DNA of 6,740 bases. It comes from Fidelibacterota bacterium 46_43 (GTDB lineage: Bacteria > Fidelibacterota > Fidelibacteria > Fidelibacterales > Fidelibacteraceae). Location of the stretch: NCBI GenBank assembly GCA_001509335.1, contig LGGY01000031.1:1-6740 (forward strand), written 5' to 3'. The notes under the pieces are model-generated. The model did no database searches, was not told where the DNA came from, and was given only the letters and a program-made list of their open reading frames with translations. Positions 5,314 to 6,740 of the stretch are shown in pieces. Position 1 is the first letter of the stretch. Every line of letters begins with the position of its first letter. A program made the position numbers and the translations under genes.

Positions 5314-6740
5314 ATGTTTAAAAGGCTCATTAAAACAGCGGCCCATTATTGGCCGCTCTCCCTGTCAGGGCTCTTTTTCTCTCTGCTGTATGCCATCAGT
5401 AATACAGCCTCACTCTGGGTTGTGGCTTCGCTGATCGAAACGATTTTCAACCCGGAAGAATCGGTTTCACCCGATCCTATCCCGGCGAATCCCGGGCTCA
5501 ACGAATACCTGAAGGGACTGGTCGGCCGGCTGATTGTAAATATCGATCCCGTAACAGCTTTGACGCGCCTGAGTCTGTTGATTATCTCTATTTTTCTGTT
5601 GAAAAATCTCTTCCTTATCATCAAACGATTACTTTTTGGCCGGATGGAACTAAGCATTATCGTCGATACCAGGAATAAACTGTACAGCCACATTACGCAA
5701 CAAACCATGTCCTACTATGATAATCACAAACTGGGTGACTTCATGTCCATCATTATGAATGATGTGCTGATCTTCCGTCAGGCAATCAAGGTCATTTTTG
5801 ATAAAATGATAACCGAACCGGCAAATATTATTATTACCATTATTCTCCTTTTTATCATCAGCTGGAAATTTACTCTTTATGTGTTGATTATGTTTCCCAT
5901 TTCTATTTTTATTTTCTGGATTGTGGGATCATCCATCCGCCGGAAAGGCCGCCGTACCTTACGGCAGATGAGCGTGATTACCTCTTTCCTCCAACAGATG
6001 CTGGGAGCATTCCGCCTGATAAAATCATATCATAAAGAATCGGATGAAATTCAAAATTTTAAAGATCAGAACCGCAAATTCCTTAAAATTCAGATGCGTC
6101 AGCTCCGTTTGACAGCCATCAACTCACCCTTATCCGAAATGGTAGGCGTTGTTACAGGTGCGCTCCTGTTTATGATTGGTGGAAAAATGGTCATAACAGG
6201 CTCCGCCATGGATTCAGAAGATTTCCTCCGCTATATTATCCTCCTTTTTTCTATACTCAGTCCTATAAAAAGTCTAACTTCCATCAACGACAGCATTCAG
6301 AATGGTCTGGCAGCTGCAGAACGAATTTTTAATGTTCTGGAAACACCCATTGAAAATTTGGAATCTCCCCATGCTGTTGAGAAAAAAGATTTCAAAAAAG
6401 CAATAGAATTTAGAAATGTCTCATTTGGTTATGAATCACACGATGTACTTAAAAACATCAACCTGGTGATACCCAAGGGAAAAACCTATGCCCTGGTGGG
6501 CGCCAGCGGCTCGGGAAAATCCACACTGGCAGATTTGTTATGCCGATTCTATGTCCCCCGTGAAGGACAAATACTTATTGATGGGACGGATATACGGGAT
6601 ATCAAGGCGGAATCACTGTATCAACTGATTGGAACAGTTTCTCAGGATGTCCAGATGCTGAATGAAACAATCAGGGACAATTTAACGTATGGGTCTGAAG
6701 GGGCCGATGATGCATCCATTGACAGAGCTGTTGAGATTGC
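5314..6740 (+). CDS. MsbA/ABCB-type ABC exporter half-transporter, 3' end outside window
   Basis: The reading frame is open from the ATG at 5314 to the window edge (475 codons plus two bases), so the C-terminus is missing; such half-transporters are usually near 580-610 residues. Residues 1-335 form the exporter membrane domain. Hydrophobic helices lie near 14-42, 84-106, 168-186, 187-206, 273-291 and 303-318. A proline-containing, probably external loop (about 43-82) lies between the first two. Residues 363-475 begin the cytoplasmic ATPase, with an A-loop Tyr373, Walker A GASGSGKST (396-404) and Q-loop Gln444 in VSQD. The LSGGQ signature, Walker B and H-loop lie beyond the window. The substrate cannot be told; lipid A/phospholipid flipping (MsbA) or drug/lipid export are the family options. 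The start is six bases after the lon stop. Its nearest purine-rich site, GGAGA (5295-5299), is 14 bases away, which is long for a ribosome site. Confidence 0.95.
   Translation, partial: MFKRLIKTAAHYWPLSLSGLFFSLLYAISNTASLWVVASLIETIFNPEESVSPDPIPANPGLNEYLKGLVGRLIVNIDPVTALTRLSLLIISIFLLKNLFLIIKRLLFGRMELSIIVDTRNKLYSHITQQTMSYYDNHKLGDFMSIIMNDVLIFRQAIKVIFDKMITEPANIIITIILLFIISWKFTLYVLIMFPISIFIFWIVGSSIRRKGRRTLRQMSVITSFLQQMLGAFRLIKSYHKESDEIQNFKDQNRKFLKIQMRQLRLTAINSPLSEMVGVVTGALLFMIGGKMVITGSAMDSEDFLRYIILLFSILSPIKSLTSINDSIQNGLAAAERIFNVLETPIENLESPHAVEKKDFKKAIEFRNVSFGYESHDVLKNINLVIPKGKTYALVGASGSGKSTLADLLCRFYVPREGQILIDGTDIRDIKAESLYQLIGTVSQDVQMLNETIRDNLTYGSEGADDASIDRAVEI

Noticed and set aside
5300..5316. Operon end or terminator between lon and the ABC gene
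   Set aside because: Only six bases separate the genes, with no hairpin and no T run.
5346..5708. Minus-strand open frame of 120 codons
   Set aside because: It is antisense to the ABC transporter membrane domain; the plus frame continues without interruption to recognised ATPase motifs.

Overview
The window holds one complete, tightly packed plus-strand gene cluster, lipA - rpe - unnamed alpha/alpha-toroid gene - lon - ABC exporter. The last gene runs off the right edge. A non-coding stretch of about 260 bases precedes the cluster. All genes are bacterial, use the standard code and share a mid-40s GC composition (judged by eye) with heavy use of CGG for Arg and CCG/CCC for Pro. Nothing suggests a mosaic or a mobile element. 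Strong purine-rich Shine-Dalgarno sites precede lipA, rpe and lon, which argues against typical Bacteroidota. My best guess is an uncultured Gram-negative lineage of the wider FCB group (Marinimicrobia, Calditrichota or similar). That placement is an inference from overall appearance, not from a marker tree.

Region 1-261 has no convincing gene. From left to right it holds short tandem micro-repeats (15-30, 59-76 and 78-119, mostly with a 7/14-base period), a hairpin-like segment (143-166), a clean rho-independent terminator (185-214) and a GGAGG ribosome site for lipA. The terminator either closes a gene left of the window or works as a leader attenuator for the cluster.

Region 262-2905 holds lipoyl synthase (LipA), ribulose-phosphate 3-epimerase (Rpe) and a 372-residue protein with three prenyltransferase/squalene-cyclase-type QW-like repeats but no class II cyclase DxDD acid motif. 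Region 2902-5307 is a full-length, catalytically intact LonA protease. From 5314 to the edge is the N-terminal part of an MsbA/ABCB-type half-transporter.

The first four genes are joined by three successive 4-base ATGA stop/start overlaps, and the fifth starts 6 bases after lon stops. The simplest reading is a single co-transcribed, translationally coupled operon. LipA (cofactor maturation of 2-oxoacid dehydrogenases and the glycine cleavage system), Rpe (pentose phosphate pathway), Lon (protein quality control) and the exporter have no obvious shared pathway, so it looks like a housekeeping operon. The unexplained member is the toroid protein between rpe and lon. It has no visible Shine-Dalgarno site and carries a charged, apparently disordered C-terminal tail. 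I found no defence system, CRISPR array, insertion sequence or tRNA/rRNA gene.
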